NCBI GenBank assembly: GCA_025266875.1
Contig: JALLLT010000011.1
Coordinates: 620,001-684,000, forward strand
Direction of reading: 5' to 3'
DNA: 64,000 bases
Source of the DNA: Fennellomyces sp. T-0311
Lineage: Eukaryota; Mucoromycota; Mucoromycetes; Mucorales; Lichtheimiaceae
Notes under the pieces: generated by a model
Told to the model about the DNA's origin: nothing
Databases searched by the model: none
What the model saw: only the letters and a program-made list of their open reading frames with translations
Part shown: positions 24,080 to 39,529 of the stretch, in pieces
Numbering within the stretch: position 1 is the stretch's first letter
Layout: each line of letters opens with the position of its first letter
Translations under genes and position numbers: made by a program

Positions 24080-24309
24080 TATAAGGTTAGCAAAGGATCA
24101 GTAATGGTGTGGAGCTGCTTCTGTGATAAAGACTTCGGATCTTCGGATTTGTGGATGGCAATGTGGACCAAGCCTTTGTCATTTGCCTTATTAAACATTT
24201 CGTCCTGTACGACGAACAAGCCAACAGGGATACCATCCGAGAGCTTATATTCCAAGAGGATGGTGCTAGCTGTCACGTCGGTAGCTATGCCAGATAGGCT
24301 GCATCAAAT
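24080..24309 (+). pseudogene. Tc1/mariner transposase fragment (DDE core)
   Basis: KVSKGSVMVWSCFCDKDFGS matches the G-G-x-S-V-M-V-W-G-C-F block before the second catalytic strand. In the adjacent frame, KHFVLYDEQANRDTIRELIF runs into FQEDGASCHVGSYAR, which contains the second catalytic Asp and the family's D-G/N-A-x-x-H signature. A stop follows directly and the third acidic residue is not found. The frame change inside the fragment and lack of flanking terminal repeats show it is dead. It could be the missing half of a copy like that at 17896, but it lies 6 kb away. Confidence 0.68.
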
Positions 24310-25019
24310 GCTGGAGGCTGAGGTGGGCCCACATCAATATGCGACTTATATTTTCTGCTGCACAGTGTGTCTATTCGTCGCATGCACGTTTCCAAACAAC
24401 TATCCAGATAAAGGTTACTTCGCCTCTGCAAAACTTTGATCAGGCGTATTGCGAAACTCGATACTTTATATGCTTTCATGGAACAATTCGAATTGAACTG
24501 AGGCCTTCCACGCTGCTGTGGTCAGTCAGGTATCGGAAGTGTTGACAGTTAAGCCAAGAGATCAGCATCGTATGGTGTCCTGACTTATAACAAGGAAGTC
24601 GCTTAAATGGAGACGATACACGGATATTCCAGCAACCATTCTCACCATGACAAACATGTCCATCAACGTGTGTAGATACGCCACTGACATTTAGGCATTT
24701 CGTTACACTGAGCAATCATATTGACAGAAGTAGGAATATAGCGTGTCCACCAACGGCGTTCCAAACTGCTCCTCATTCAACCACCCTACATCAGTCATAC
24801 TTGAAACCATTACATTTATAAAGGATTGAAGAATTGTCCGACCGCTGCGGCAATAGTATTATAAAGAATCACCTATGTAAACGTCTGCTTTTCTCATTTT
24901 GCACGAAATAAAACAATAACTACCCGAGTGCCATCCCATAATTTATGTGCAAATCTAATCGAAAATCGGGTTTTATTTTCTTGTGTGAATCATGAAAGCA
25001 GGGTGTTGAGATTTTGAAT
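24310..25019. other. Spacer downstream of the complex I gene
   Basis: No gene recognised. It contains the 3' flank of the minus-strand 49-kDa subunit gene, with AATAAAAC-type motifs near 24905, and unassigned sequence beyond the mariner fragment. Confidence 0.4.
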
Positions 25020-26746
25020 TTATCGATCGACTTCACCGAACACAATATCCTATAATAGGCAAGCAAATAAATTAGTTTCTCATGCACCTATTTGACGCGT
25101 TGACTTACCATTGTGCCAATGAGGGCAACCATATCGGGAAGCTATCGGCAGCTGATTAGAAGCCCATCCACACACTATTTTTACCAACTTACCAAGTGAC
25201 CACGGGCCATGAAATCGGAACCTTGCAAGTGGTTGAAACCAGGTGCCCTATTGAATATATTAGCAAGCAATTCATATCGACGGGTTTGAGAAACTTACTT
25301 GATCTTGCAGCGGTAGGGTCTGTTGGAGCCATCGGACACCAAGAAGACACCAAATTCACCCTTGGGGGCTTCAATGACAGTGTAGGTTTCACCTTGAGGG
25401 ACGGAGTAGCCCTCAGAGTAAAGCTTAAAGTGATGGATCAAAGCCTCCATGTTTTCTTTCATGGCAGCACGTGGAGGGGGAGCAATCTGTCACCATAGTG
25501 ATATGTCAGTAATTGAAACCATGCTTACGAGGTAACGTGGATATATGGTTTACCTTCCAATCATCGACCTTGACCACGCCAGGGGGCATCTGGTTGACAC
25601 ACTGGGCGATAATACGGAGAGATTGACGCATTTCTTCCATACGGCACAAGTAACGATCGAAACAATCACCATTCTTGCCGACAGGAACGTCGAACTCGAC
25701 TTTATCGTAAGCATCATAGGGAGCGCTCTTACGGATATCCCACTTGATGCCGGAACCACGAACCAAGACACCGGAGAAACCCCAGTCCTGGGCCTCCTTG
25801 ACTGTGACGACACCAACACGTTCGGTACGGATCTGCCAGATACGGTTGGCGCTCAGCATTTCCTCGACTTCATCGATACGGTCACCGAATTGCAAGGCCC
25901 AGTCATGGATATCATCCAAGAGACCAATGGGGATATCGGAAGCGACACCACCAGGTCGGACGTAGGCAGTATGCAGACGAGCACCGGAAACACGTTCGTA
26001 GAATTCCATCAGCTTTTCACGCTCTTCAAACATCCACAAGAAAGGTGTAAGGGCACCGACGTCCATAGCGTGAGACATAATAGACATGATGTGGTTAAGC
26101 TAAAAACGCATTGTACAGTGAGCAATTGACGGATAGATTGGATAGTTGCTAGTATTACAATACGCGTCACTTCACCAAACATGGTACGGATGTATTTGGC
26201 GCGCTCGGGCAGTTCAATGTTGAGAAGCTTTTCAACGGCGAGAGAGTAAGCCTGTTCGTTCGTCATCATGGAAACGTAATCGAGACGGTCAAAGTAAGGC
26301 AAGGCCTGAAGGTATGTCTTGTACTCGATCAACTTTTCCGTACCACGATGCAAAAGACCAATGTGGGGATCGGCGCGAACGATTTCTTCACCGTTCAATT
26401 CCAAAATCAAACGCAACACACCATGAGCAGCAGGATGCTGAGGACCAAAGTTGACAGTGAAGTTGCGCATTTTCGCCTCTTCTTCCTCGGAGGCCACTAT
26501 GGAGAAAAAAAAAAGAACGTGTCATTGGATATATCTTGGATATATATATGTGCTGAACTCACCATTAGCTTCGGTGTCTTCGGTAATGGTGGTAACGGGA
26601 ATATTCTCAACGGTCTGATTGGCTGCTGAAGCCATACCGCGCCATTGGCGCAATGGACGGAAGGCAGGCGTAGGTCTGGCGGTGGTGTAGGAAGGGCGAG
26701 CGGCGGTGGCGAGTCGACGCGCCCACATTCTCGTTGCAAACGACAT
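25020..26746 (-). CDS. NDUFS2: NADH:ubiquinone oxidoreductase 49-kDa subunit (NDUFS2/NUO-49), mitochondrial
   Basis: Core subunit of respiratory complex I that lines the ubiquinone-binding cavity. Exons: 26746-26563, 26496-26159, 26099-25554, 25486-25299, 25247-25193, 25141-25109 and 25049-25020, with GT...AG junctions and consistent phases, giving 457 residues (family about 430-480). The start [18 protein letters not shown] is an Arg-rich, acid-free mitochondrial targeting sequence. Landmarks are [19 protein letters not shown] (quinone-site His region), [23 protein letters not shown], the PPGGVASD-like [12 protein letters not shown], and [14 protein letters not shown]. The C-terminus ends DIVFGEVDR, the invariant family end. 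The last two exons are only 33 and 30 bases and would be missed by simple gene finders; the 33-base exon uses the acceptor GATAG because an upstream CAG would bring in a stop. Confidence 0.96.
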
Positions 26747-28122
26747 TATATTATGCTCTTAAAAAAGAGTGGGAGAGTGGGGAGACTATGAATTTGCGGT
26801 TGCTGTCAGAGTCAATGGCAGGCGCGTTGCTTTCGATATGAATCGCCTAACCTGTTCCTCGGGCTAGATATTACGTGAGGAGCACTGGGGAAATTTTTGC
26901 TTGCAGAGGTTGTTTTCATCCTACACCGGCAGGGCAAAAAACTCCGCGTGTGACGTGTCGCTAAGGCTGTCAGCAGGTTGCATGGCAACACACAGAGGGA
27001 AAAATGGCACGTTGTCATGACGACCACTATTTAATATCGATCACTGCTTTTTTAATAACTGGGATATGTACATTGTCGTTAAGCTACAGATCGATCACAG
27101 GATGAAATGGACACAGCTCAGCATTATCTATTGAATCAGCTGATGGTATGACGAGTTTACCCGAGTATGTGCATGAATATATGGAAGTGGCTACGCCAGA
27201 AAATGCATCGTCAAAGGAAGCACCGATTTGCTGAACAACCGTTGCTAAGCATTGCGCAATTGAGCCTAATTGACTGAGGATGCATAAAACGACGCGGCTA
27301 ACCCTTATACAGAGGGAATTGAACTGGGTAGAAGCGCTGGCGTATCTATATGTATATAAATATATGGAGGGGGAGAGAGCATCGGCAGGCACGCATATGT
27401 TTCAGTGACACCTGCATGGCTGCTGAGGCATATTCCACGTGTCGTTCATAAAGGTGCTCGAAATGGTAAAACCCACAAGTTGATTCGTTCGGGATGGTCC
27501 CAGTTTTCGACAAGCGCCATCTTGTAGTGAAAAAACAACGTAAACAAGCGCTCTATGTCAAATTCCAGTCTCCAGTCTAAGCAGGCGTATCCAGTTGGAT
27601 TTCTGAGCCGAAAGAAGTGCGATAGTAAAATTGGAACTGTCTTAATGCCCATGCTCCGCACTTTTTGTGATAAGTGCAAAGCGGGCTGGTGAGTTCTGAA
27701 ATTATCAGTGAACCTTTTACCTGACCTGTGTTCTCTCCTATTAAAACCGCGAAAAAAAAAGAAAAAAGGGCTCGTTTTCCTCTTGTTTCCTTTCTCATTA
27801 CTTTCTTAAACATTCTTTTTTTGAGAACGAAAAGCGCATTGACGCAAGCAAACATAATTTATTCATCTGACGCTTTTGCAAGCACGTCGTCAAAATTCCA
27901 TTGCGACTGATATCTACCGTTGCCTCGATCTTTCTGAGGCGACCGCCAGCGGCCCAGGACCGAGACGTGATTGTTGATCATGAGCCGAGGCAGCACTCCA
28001 CCATTACGTTTCGGTCTTCTGTAACCTTGCACGGACTCGGCAGCGGCAAAAAGTCGAGTCTCGACGATGCAGCGACGACGAATAGTTCAAGCGAAGACGA
28101 GCATTCTCTCAGCCAGTTGCTT
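26747..28122. other. Divergent promoter region between complex I and PKA genes
   Basis: The two flanking genes point away from each other, so both promoters lie here. The minus strand from about 27275 to 27084 has a protein-like open stretch (SQLGSIAQCLATVVQQIGAS, then IYSCTYSGKLVIP) preceded by a CTCAG acceptor-like site, which may be an exon of a small unrecognised gene; I find no first exon. On the plus strand, 27873-28122 is open and in frame with the kinase and probably codes for part of its leader. Confidence 0.4.
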
Positions 28123-29476
<1,354 letters not shown>

Positions 29477-29885
29477 ACCTACTTAGACTGCCCTCTAGAT
29501 GTTTCGTAATTCATAATCATCCCTCACCCGCCCCTCCTTGTGTAACCCAATGCTGCTGAGCATGTTCGTTATTTGCCATGTGCCGCTTACCAAAAAAGTG
29601 ATCTTCAAACCGCTTCAAACCAAATGTCATTCCTGCTGTTAGGAAAGCAGCCAGCAAGTCAAGATCGGTCACCCGCATGCGCTTGGGGACGGGCGCAAGG
29701 ATAGTCTGGCCAGATCCATCAGCCCATATTTACGGTTGTGTTGATATGCGCACTGTTGAGCATTGAGGTCACACACCATACCTCTTTTCGACACGCAGTG
29801 CTCTTTTATCCCGCTCCACGCATTTTTTTCATCTTTTTTTCCACACTCTCAACACCTTTTCCTCCCTATAATCGCGCGCACTTTT
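29477..29885. other. Spacer between PKA and alpha-arrestin genes
   Basis: About 400 bases between two genes on the same strand. It holds the kinase 3' flank and, from 29790, a pyrimidine-rich run (TTTTTTCATCTTTTTTTCC, then CTCTCAACACC) typical of fungal promoters just before the arrestin ATG. No other gene seen. Confidence 0.5.
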
Positions 29886-31716
29886 ATGGACTCGGGCATA
29901 CGGTCTCAATCCTCGTTTGTGTACCAGGTTGCTCCCAAAGATCTCGTCTGCATTGACCTGGACGATCCTGACCGGGTGTTTTTTCCGGGTGAACGGATCA
30001 CTGGTAGCCATTCTTTATATGCTCGAATCGAGTTGAAATTATGCTCACTCAGTTGGGGCCTCAAATAGGAACTGTTCGGGTCGGCTTGAAACATGGCACA
30101 CCGTCAAGGCTGGCTATCCATTTAGCTTGCACAGCGAAACTGGGGTCTCGTCACCTCCCCCTTTTCAAAATTCCACTGCTACCGGCCAATGTCAATCATG
30201 CCAACACAAAGATCCCATTCAATATCATGGTGCCTGGCGATGTGCCTTCGTCGGTGGATCATTCGGTGAGTCTGTTTTAAAAATAACTCGAAAACATGCG
30301 CTCACCCTATTTAAAGAGAGTACCCGGTAAAATCGAGTACAAGGTCAAGGCGGTGCATGAAGTAGCTGACCTGCCGAGCTGCGTGTGGCCCAAAGCCGCC
30401 GTCGTGGTGCGTGTGCATGAGCGCATCTCGACGCTCGAGGACAAGTATGTCAAGGGCATGACGAGTGAGGGCAAGATATCGTTCCACATCCCCCACGACA
30501 TCACACTGAAGCATTGTTCGTTTCGGAAAGGTGACATTAAAAATGCCTCGGCTTGGCTACATATAACCCGATCCTGTTATCTGCCTGGTATGGGCGCTTG
30601 CTCTCTCTTTTTTTGATGCAATTATAGATTGATCATCTGTCTTTTCCAGGTCAAGTCATCCCCTTCACGCTACGTATCCAGCACTTTGCGCCCATCCGAC
30701 AAACCGACGGCGTCACAGCCTACCTCGAACGTATTACCAAGACGGTTTGCGATATGGAAAACTCAATCGACACCGTCCCCATCGCCCAATGTACCCTGCC
30801 GTTATCCTGCGATGATGGAGACTTTCAAACTAAATTTACGTGCCACGGCCTCAAAGTACCACGAGATACACCGCCCACGCTCGACCGCGAACAATACCCA
30901 CTGCAAGTCTCTTATCGGATACGCGTAGTAGTGAACCTCGATTTAGACAGCTTACAACTTCGCAAACGGGACCGAGTGGCAACTTATATAGGCATGATCA
31001 AGATGAGGTTTAACGAGGAAGAGTTGGCCGGCGGCTCGACCATTGTGTTAGATATCCCTCTCAAAATCGGTACGAGCGACGAAGATTTACCGCCGTCCCC
31101 GCATTCGATTTCGTCTTTCAAATCACTGTTTGACGGCGGTTTCGGGTTCTTCCAACAGGATGACCGGGGAATGATTCCTCCTTCACCCATGCTGGGCCCA
31201 CCGCCCGCTTATCAGATTGCTATCAGTACTAGCGGCGCACCACCCGCTTCCGTAAAGTCATCCTCATCCAACAACCCAACAACCGTGGTCACGTTGCGCC
31301 AATTGACGCCAGCATATGATCCAGTAGTAGAACAGCCTCCAACCACTCGTTACATGGATTCTAAACCACCAATATTGTCGTCACCATTGCAACCACCACC
31401 ATCGTTACTGTTGCTGGAGGGAATACCACGGCAACCGTCTGCACCCAATCTTCAAGATCTCGAGTCGCCGATACCCATTGCTCGCACACCGCAGCATCGC
31501 TACTCAGACAACGTGATTCCAGACATCAGTTTTGCCAACAAGCCCACGGTCCATGCACGGTCATGGTCTGTCCCTGCGGATCGCGGCGGTGTCAAATACA
31601 TGCACCATCCATCGCCGCAACTACCGCCACCGCCTCCCCAGTACCGTCCCATGTACCATTCACCGCCGGTTCCCCACCATTCGCATCAGCATCACGTATA
31701 TCAGCATCACCAATAG
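29886..31716 (+). CDS. Alpha-arrestin (ART-type) with a PPAY motif
   Basis: Arrestin-fold adaptor expected to link plasma-membrane cargo to the Rsp5/Nedd4 ubiquitin ligase for endocytosis. Exons 29886-30003, 30069-30265, 30317-30587 and 30650-31716 join in frame to 550 residues. The N-domain has FFPGERITGTVRVGLKH, HLACTAKLGSR and FNIMVPGDVPSSVDHS; the intermediate part has KIEYKVKAVHEVADLP and MTSEGKISFHIP. The C-domain has YLPGQVIPFTLRIQHFAPI, VTAYLERITKTV, IAQCTLPLSCDDGDF and YPLQVSYRIRVVVNLDL. The tail of about 200 residues is Pro/Ser-rich and disordered, with PPAY at about residues 380-383, a canonical WW-domain ligand. It ends in a His/Pro-rich run. The 30316 acceptor (TTAAAG) is weak but is the only one keeping frame. 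Yeast ART specificity cannot be assigned from this. Confidence 0.9.
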
Positions 31717-31802
31717 CACGCACCACGGGGGAGTTGTAAAAATGAAAAAAAAACCAGAGTCTTTGTGTATACTAGTCGATTTATAATTAAATACAAATAT
31801 CT

Positions 31803-34413
<2,611 letters not shown>

Positions 34414-37400
34414 TTTTACAAGTTTTTGAAGGTCGCTTCCCAAAAGCGGAATCTCCAGAGAAGAAGCGCGCACCATGAACATTTCTAGGTTTCGTGCCTG
34501 GCGTATGGCAGGCGTCGGATCGGCTTATAGACAACAACCCATATCACCGGTTGTAAATTCTTTCGTGTGTCTTGTTAGTACATACACTACTTGCCTTACT
34601 GTGAACTGTTTTCTGCTCGCAGAAAAGGGATTGGTTGCTGCATAATAATTTGTCATCAGCCAGCTCTACAATAGTACTATCGTCGTATGGATGAATTACG
34701 ACTGTACGTCTTTATCCCAATTGGTTTTTTGCACCTCATGCGCACAGTTGAATTTTATTTGGAAGGCTAATTGGCTTGCCTATAAGTGTGCAGTCGCTTC
34801 CTTGCGGTACAAATGTATAGATATATAGTGAAGAGAGCGGATGCCATGTCCGAAAAACTCCTACTAAGAAAAAAGACAGGCCTGTATATACAAAAAGCTG
34901 TTATAAGACAAAGGGAGGCGTCACTATAGAAAGAAAATCGGTCTTTTGCCAGTTTATGAAAAAATATCTTTGTCACACTGCTAGTTGAACAATACCAGTA
35001 CAAATTTTATTCAATTGCTTTATTGTATGAGTCGGTTTCTACATGCCCTTATCAAAGCACCAGTGAGCAGTCCAGATAAGGTACTAAGCGTCTTACGAAG
35101 GGGTCTATCAGATACAATCTTCTGCTCAAAACGTTGATAACTGTGTTATGCTTCTTTTTTTTCGTTAGAAAAGTACTGCTCATACTCGTTCCTAATCTCG
35201 TGAATTAAATATGAGGCTCATCGGTGGAAAACATTTCCTTACGTAAATCTGGAAACAGAAAAGGCTTTCCTAATGACAATCAGGACACTTTTCTTACTGA
35301 TGTAGGTAGCCTATACTTAATGTTGGCCTTATGTGATCCGTGACTAAATCAACGAATATTTTATAGTCTGACTCCTAGTAACCGAACGTTTAGTCAACCT
35401 AGATAACATATTTGGTATTACATACTACGTGGGTAGTGATAGAGCCTATCACTGTAAGTATTATTGAGAAGTTTGTTTATGACGTACTTATTTACCGATG
35501 CTTTATGCACATTTTGGCATTTCAGCAATAAAGGTCAACAATGAGCGTTGTGATAGCCTAGAATGAACAGACACTATGAAAACTGGTCATGGCAAATGAT
35601 AGCTCAGTATACAACGCGCTTCCTCCTGTGACTCATATTAAAGTAGATGACCGGTAGCAAAAAGAACACAGCTAACTATCTTAAAAAGCAGAAGGCTGTA
35701 CTTCATCTCATCGATATGTAGGCTCTCTTTTCGGGTAAAAATCGACAGATGTCAATTTGTACACCCGTAAAGCAAAAGTCAGGCACAGACAGATCAAAAG
35801 CAATCAGCAAAGACGCTTATTATTCACAGGTTGTATGATGAGCTGTCGTAAAAGTAGAGAATAATAGCAAGTACTATATTTTATGGTGATGTACGTAGTG
35901 TGCTTGCGGGAAAACCCGTGTATCGACCCACTTATCTATACAATAGAGTATTTCTCTGCAGTCGGCCATTTGTACATTGGTTGAATGGTTAGTGTATTAC
36001 ATACATACAGCATTATCCGATTAGTTTTACTCATTCTGATGGAGAAACCGTTCAATTACGAATTCCATCCAAATTCTGTGATGGTTGTGGTTCCGGGATG
36101 AAGTTAATAGCAGTTTTGGTTGCGCTCCAGAAACCAATATGCGCATACCAATGCAATTTATTGAATATAGTACTGCGCAATTGATATTTTAGGAAAATCG
36201 CAAGTGCATGAGATGCTTACGATGTGCTAATTAATTGTATTCTACAACCCATTGGTACATATATATACAGGAGCATATGAATGTAGAGATAATAGTGTCG
36301 CTCATGGTCACTGCCGACTACATTGTGTCCATGGTTCAAATGGCGTAGGATGAACTACAGGTTGAACAGTTTGATTATAATAATCGCTATTCAAGAAGCT
36401 ATTAAGATTTTATGTTACATATAAGAGCTAATTGGATGGCGGTGCAGTTATACAAAGACGGCACCTTTAAAGGCAGCACAACCTTCGTCTTTTTTAATGC
36501 AAGCTCGAAAAATGTCAAAATGCTTGTCCGGGATCAATTTGCGGTGACCGTTACTGGCTTTAAGCAGTTTGTCAGCGATCATTATCTACCTTCTAATGGA
36601 TGATCTTTCAGATCGTAGACCGTTAGAAGACGTGACAATGAAATTAAACTTGGAGCTGCAATTGAGGATAATGGAACTAATGCGTGAAAGTTTCTTGCAA
36701 TGGGATTGATTTTTTTCAACATCCGCACTATGTATCTTACTTTTACTTTAGATATATGGTAGACTGTTCTACAGAAGCATAATGGTCAGCGTTGACCTCC
36801 AAAAGACGGTACTTCGGTGTTTTATATTAAATTACATGAAGGAAGTCAAATTTGGTCCTGCCAATTCGTTAGTGTTCATCAGATACTTTTACATTGAGAA
36901 ATGAGAAGCGCAGTTAATGACGTGATACGCATGCAAAAGATAAAGTTATTAATGGGCGTAAAATGGTAGCAGTGTCGGGCATATATTTGTCAATAACGAT
37001 GCAGTGATTGGTTCTATTCGTGGCAAACATGTTAATCGGGAATACTCCTTTTGACTTTTTTTTCTTGGTATGTTGATCATTTATTATTTACACAAAGAAA
37101 AAAAAATACGTATCAAACTTGAGTTTTCTAGATGACCTCCTATGATCAAGAATTTACATACAGTAACACAGAACCTTTTCAAGAGCGAGATTTCAAGCTT
37201 GCATAAGTCGTCTGTGTACAGCCAACAATATATCAAAAGAAAAGTAAGTGCTCTCGCGCTGGCAACTGCAAAGCACCTAAATCGGCAACACTATCGCAGG
37301 AATCAGCGGTACCTCGATGTTTACGAATACTACCAATATACTGACCAGTTAAAAGAGTCAGAGTGTTGATCCACTGCATGAATCATCCGATAAAGAATAC

Positions 37401-38112
37401 CAGATCGACAAAATAAGGTTCAATGACGTTACTTTTCCATATGGCCCACTTTTTTCCCAACGTGTATGTCATTGACGAATAGAGTACATAGAAAAAAAGG
37501 ACATGGTGCCATGTCTAAATGCATTACCCTTCAAGGGTAGCAAGGGAGTTTTCGAAAGTGTAAGCAGTAAACAAATTCCAGCAAAACGAGATCAAAGAAC
37601 AGCGTGCTGTCTAGATGATCGCTGTTATATCAGTTTTACCAAACAAAGAAATGATCCGGGTAACTCAGTGACAGTTGGTAACTCTCACAGTATATTTGAA
37701 CTTAGTAATCGCTGTTCTATATAATTCGATACACCAAGAAGCATATTTTTTTTCACACAACATGACAGGGGATTTCACGAAGCCAAAAACGGTTAAATAT
37801 TTATGCCATATTGCCATGCAACTGGTTAGTTAAAGCGCGCATGGCAACGCACCACCCACACGAAGCGTAAAACTTTCTTTTTTCCTTGTGGTTTCTTGTT
37901 ACCCATTCACACCTTTGGGATTAATCGCATTGTTACTTTTAACACTCGGGCACGATCGCTTCAACCTTTCTGAAGGAGTAAAAAATAACGCATTCCAAGT
38001 TCGAGTTGTTGGAAAAAAAAGCGACATTCAACTTATATATAAAGAAAATAACCTAGTGACATTGACCGGCGAACCTAACAACAATGCCGTGCATCCGCTC
38101 CCATATCGGTCC
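34414..38112. other. 3.7-kb gene-poor AT-rich gap
   Basis: The longest stretch without a recognised gene in the otherwise dense 25-56 kb block. It holds the DHX35 promoter at its left and the carrier promoter at its right. A frame at 36412-36603 (FKGSTTFVFFNASSKNVKML) and one at 37142-37369 (RKVSALALATAKHLNRQHYR) are weakly protein-like, but I find no splice partners. No LTR or inverted terminal repeat was recognised here. Decayed transposon DNA or an unrecognised non-coding gene cannot be excluded. Confidence 0.4.
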
Positions 38113-39386
38113 ATGATCCAAGAATTACTCTGGAGTGAGTTTTTTTTTATACTTCCTTTGAATCGTTTCTCGCTAACAAGCTCAAAGCCAACAAGACCGT
38201 GATCGCCGCATCCTCGGCAGCAGTTGTAGGCGTCATCGCCGGTTACCCAGTAAAATAAGACGCAAGGGAGGTGTTAGATATGAAATTTTGACACGTACAT
38301 TGTATATATTTAGTTCGACTCTGTCAAGACACGAATGCAAACCGAACCCTATGATTCGATCAGCGCATGTGTTCGGAAAACGTATCGAGAGGAAGGCGTA
38401 CGGGGGTTTTTCAGAGGCGTTTTACCACCTCTTGTCACTGTGAGCATCATCAAGTCGATTTCGTTTTCGGTATACGAAGAAACCAAACGTTTCTGCAAAT
38501 CAAGGTCTCCCTATTTAAGCCAAGATCAAAAGCTGGGTCCCGTGATGGCCATATCGACATTTGGAGGGGCTTGCAGTGGCGCATTTATCGCCACATTCAG
38601 TTGTCCAGTTAAAGTGTTCAAAAAAACAAAAGGAGAGGAATGGTATACTAATTTCTTTCTGTGTATAGTTTGAACTTGTCAAGATTCACAAGCAACTTGA
38701 AGTTTTACTGTTGCAGGCCAGCAGTATATCCACTGGCGCTACTGTGGTTCGCGAAAACAAGAAACGGAATGGTTGGAAAAATGATACGCGGACAACGTCG
38801 AGTTGGCATTCGGCCAAAGAGATTATTCGGTTAAAAGGCATTCGCGGTTTGTGGAGCGGATTTGGCTTACATTTTGGTAAGTCCCTCTCCTACCAAGGCG
38901 TCCATGGAAAAACTAAATTGAAAAAATAATTTGGGTAGTGCGGGACACAGTGGGGACGGGAGTTTATTTTGGAGGATACGAGACAACCAAGTTTTTGCTT
39001 TCCGGACCTGAACGAACAGCAGGACCCATGACACAGTTTTTGGCTGGAGGTGTTTGCGGTATCTTGTGTTGGTTGGCGGTGTTTCCTATCGATTTAGTCA
39101 AGTCGCTTATGCAAAAGGAAATTCTTGCGCCGAATCCATCTTACAGAAATACCATGGATTGTGTTCGTGATATTTATGGGACACGAGGGTTGGCAGGTTT
39201 TTATCGCGGTATTGCGGTCACTTTGATACGTGCCTTTCCGTAAGTAATACGCAAAGAATGCAGTGAAGAAATGTTGCTAACTGTGTATGTGTTAGAATCC
39301 ATTCACTTAATTTCTTGGTATATGAGCAAACTTTGGTATTGATGCGATATCTATCCAACCATACCCAGGAACATGTATCTTTGTAA
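38113..39386 (+). CDS. Mitochondrial carrier family (SLC25) inner-membrane transporter
   Basis: Six exons (38113-38134, 38188-38249, 38314-38607, 38669-38876, 38939-39239, 39296-39386) give 325 residues, the usual carrier length. All three carrier signatures are present: YPFDSVKTRMQ, CPFELVKIHKQ and FPIDLVKSLMQ, each followed by a matrix segment and a second helix (for example REEGVRGFFRGVLPPL, KGIRGLWSGFGLHF, RGLAGFYRGIAVTLIRAFP). Introns 2 and 3 both cut directly after the Pro of the P-x-[DE]-x-x-[KR] motif in repeats 1 and 2. The protein exchanges a solute across the inner mitochondrial membrane; which one cannot be read from the motifs, though the FELVKIHKQLE segment recalls the ornithine/acyl-carnitine-like branch. 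The start (MIQELLW) gives a very short N-terminus. Confidence 0.88.
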
Positions 39387-39529
39387 ATATTAAACCATCC
39401 CTTGTGTTCCGGGGAATGTCCATTGTCGTTATATTTGAAAACAAACGATGCTTTCTTTTCTGCTGATAAAAGTAGATCGAAAAAAAAAATCGATAACTCT
39501 CAGAATCAGCTTTTTTTTTCTTTATACAA

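Noticed and set aside
25109..25151. Longer version of the penultimate NDUFS2 exon starting after CAG at 25152
   Set aside because: It would bring a TAG into frame; the acceptor GATAG ten bases on gives the conserved sequence.
27901..28122. TTG as a start for the PKA gene
   Set aside because: TTG starts are not expected in fungal nuclear genes; an upstream exon or the ATG at 28123 is more likely.
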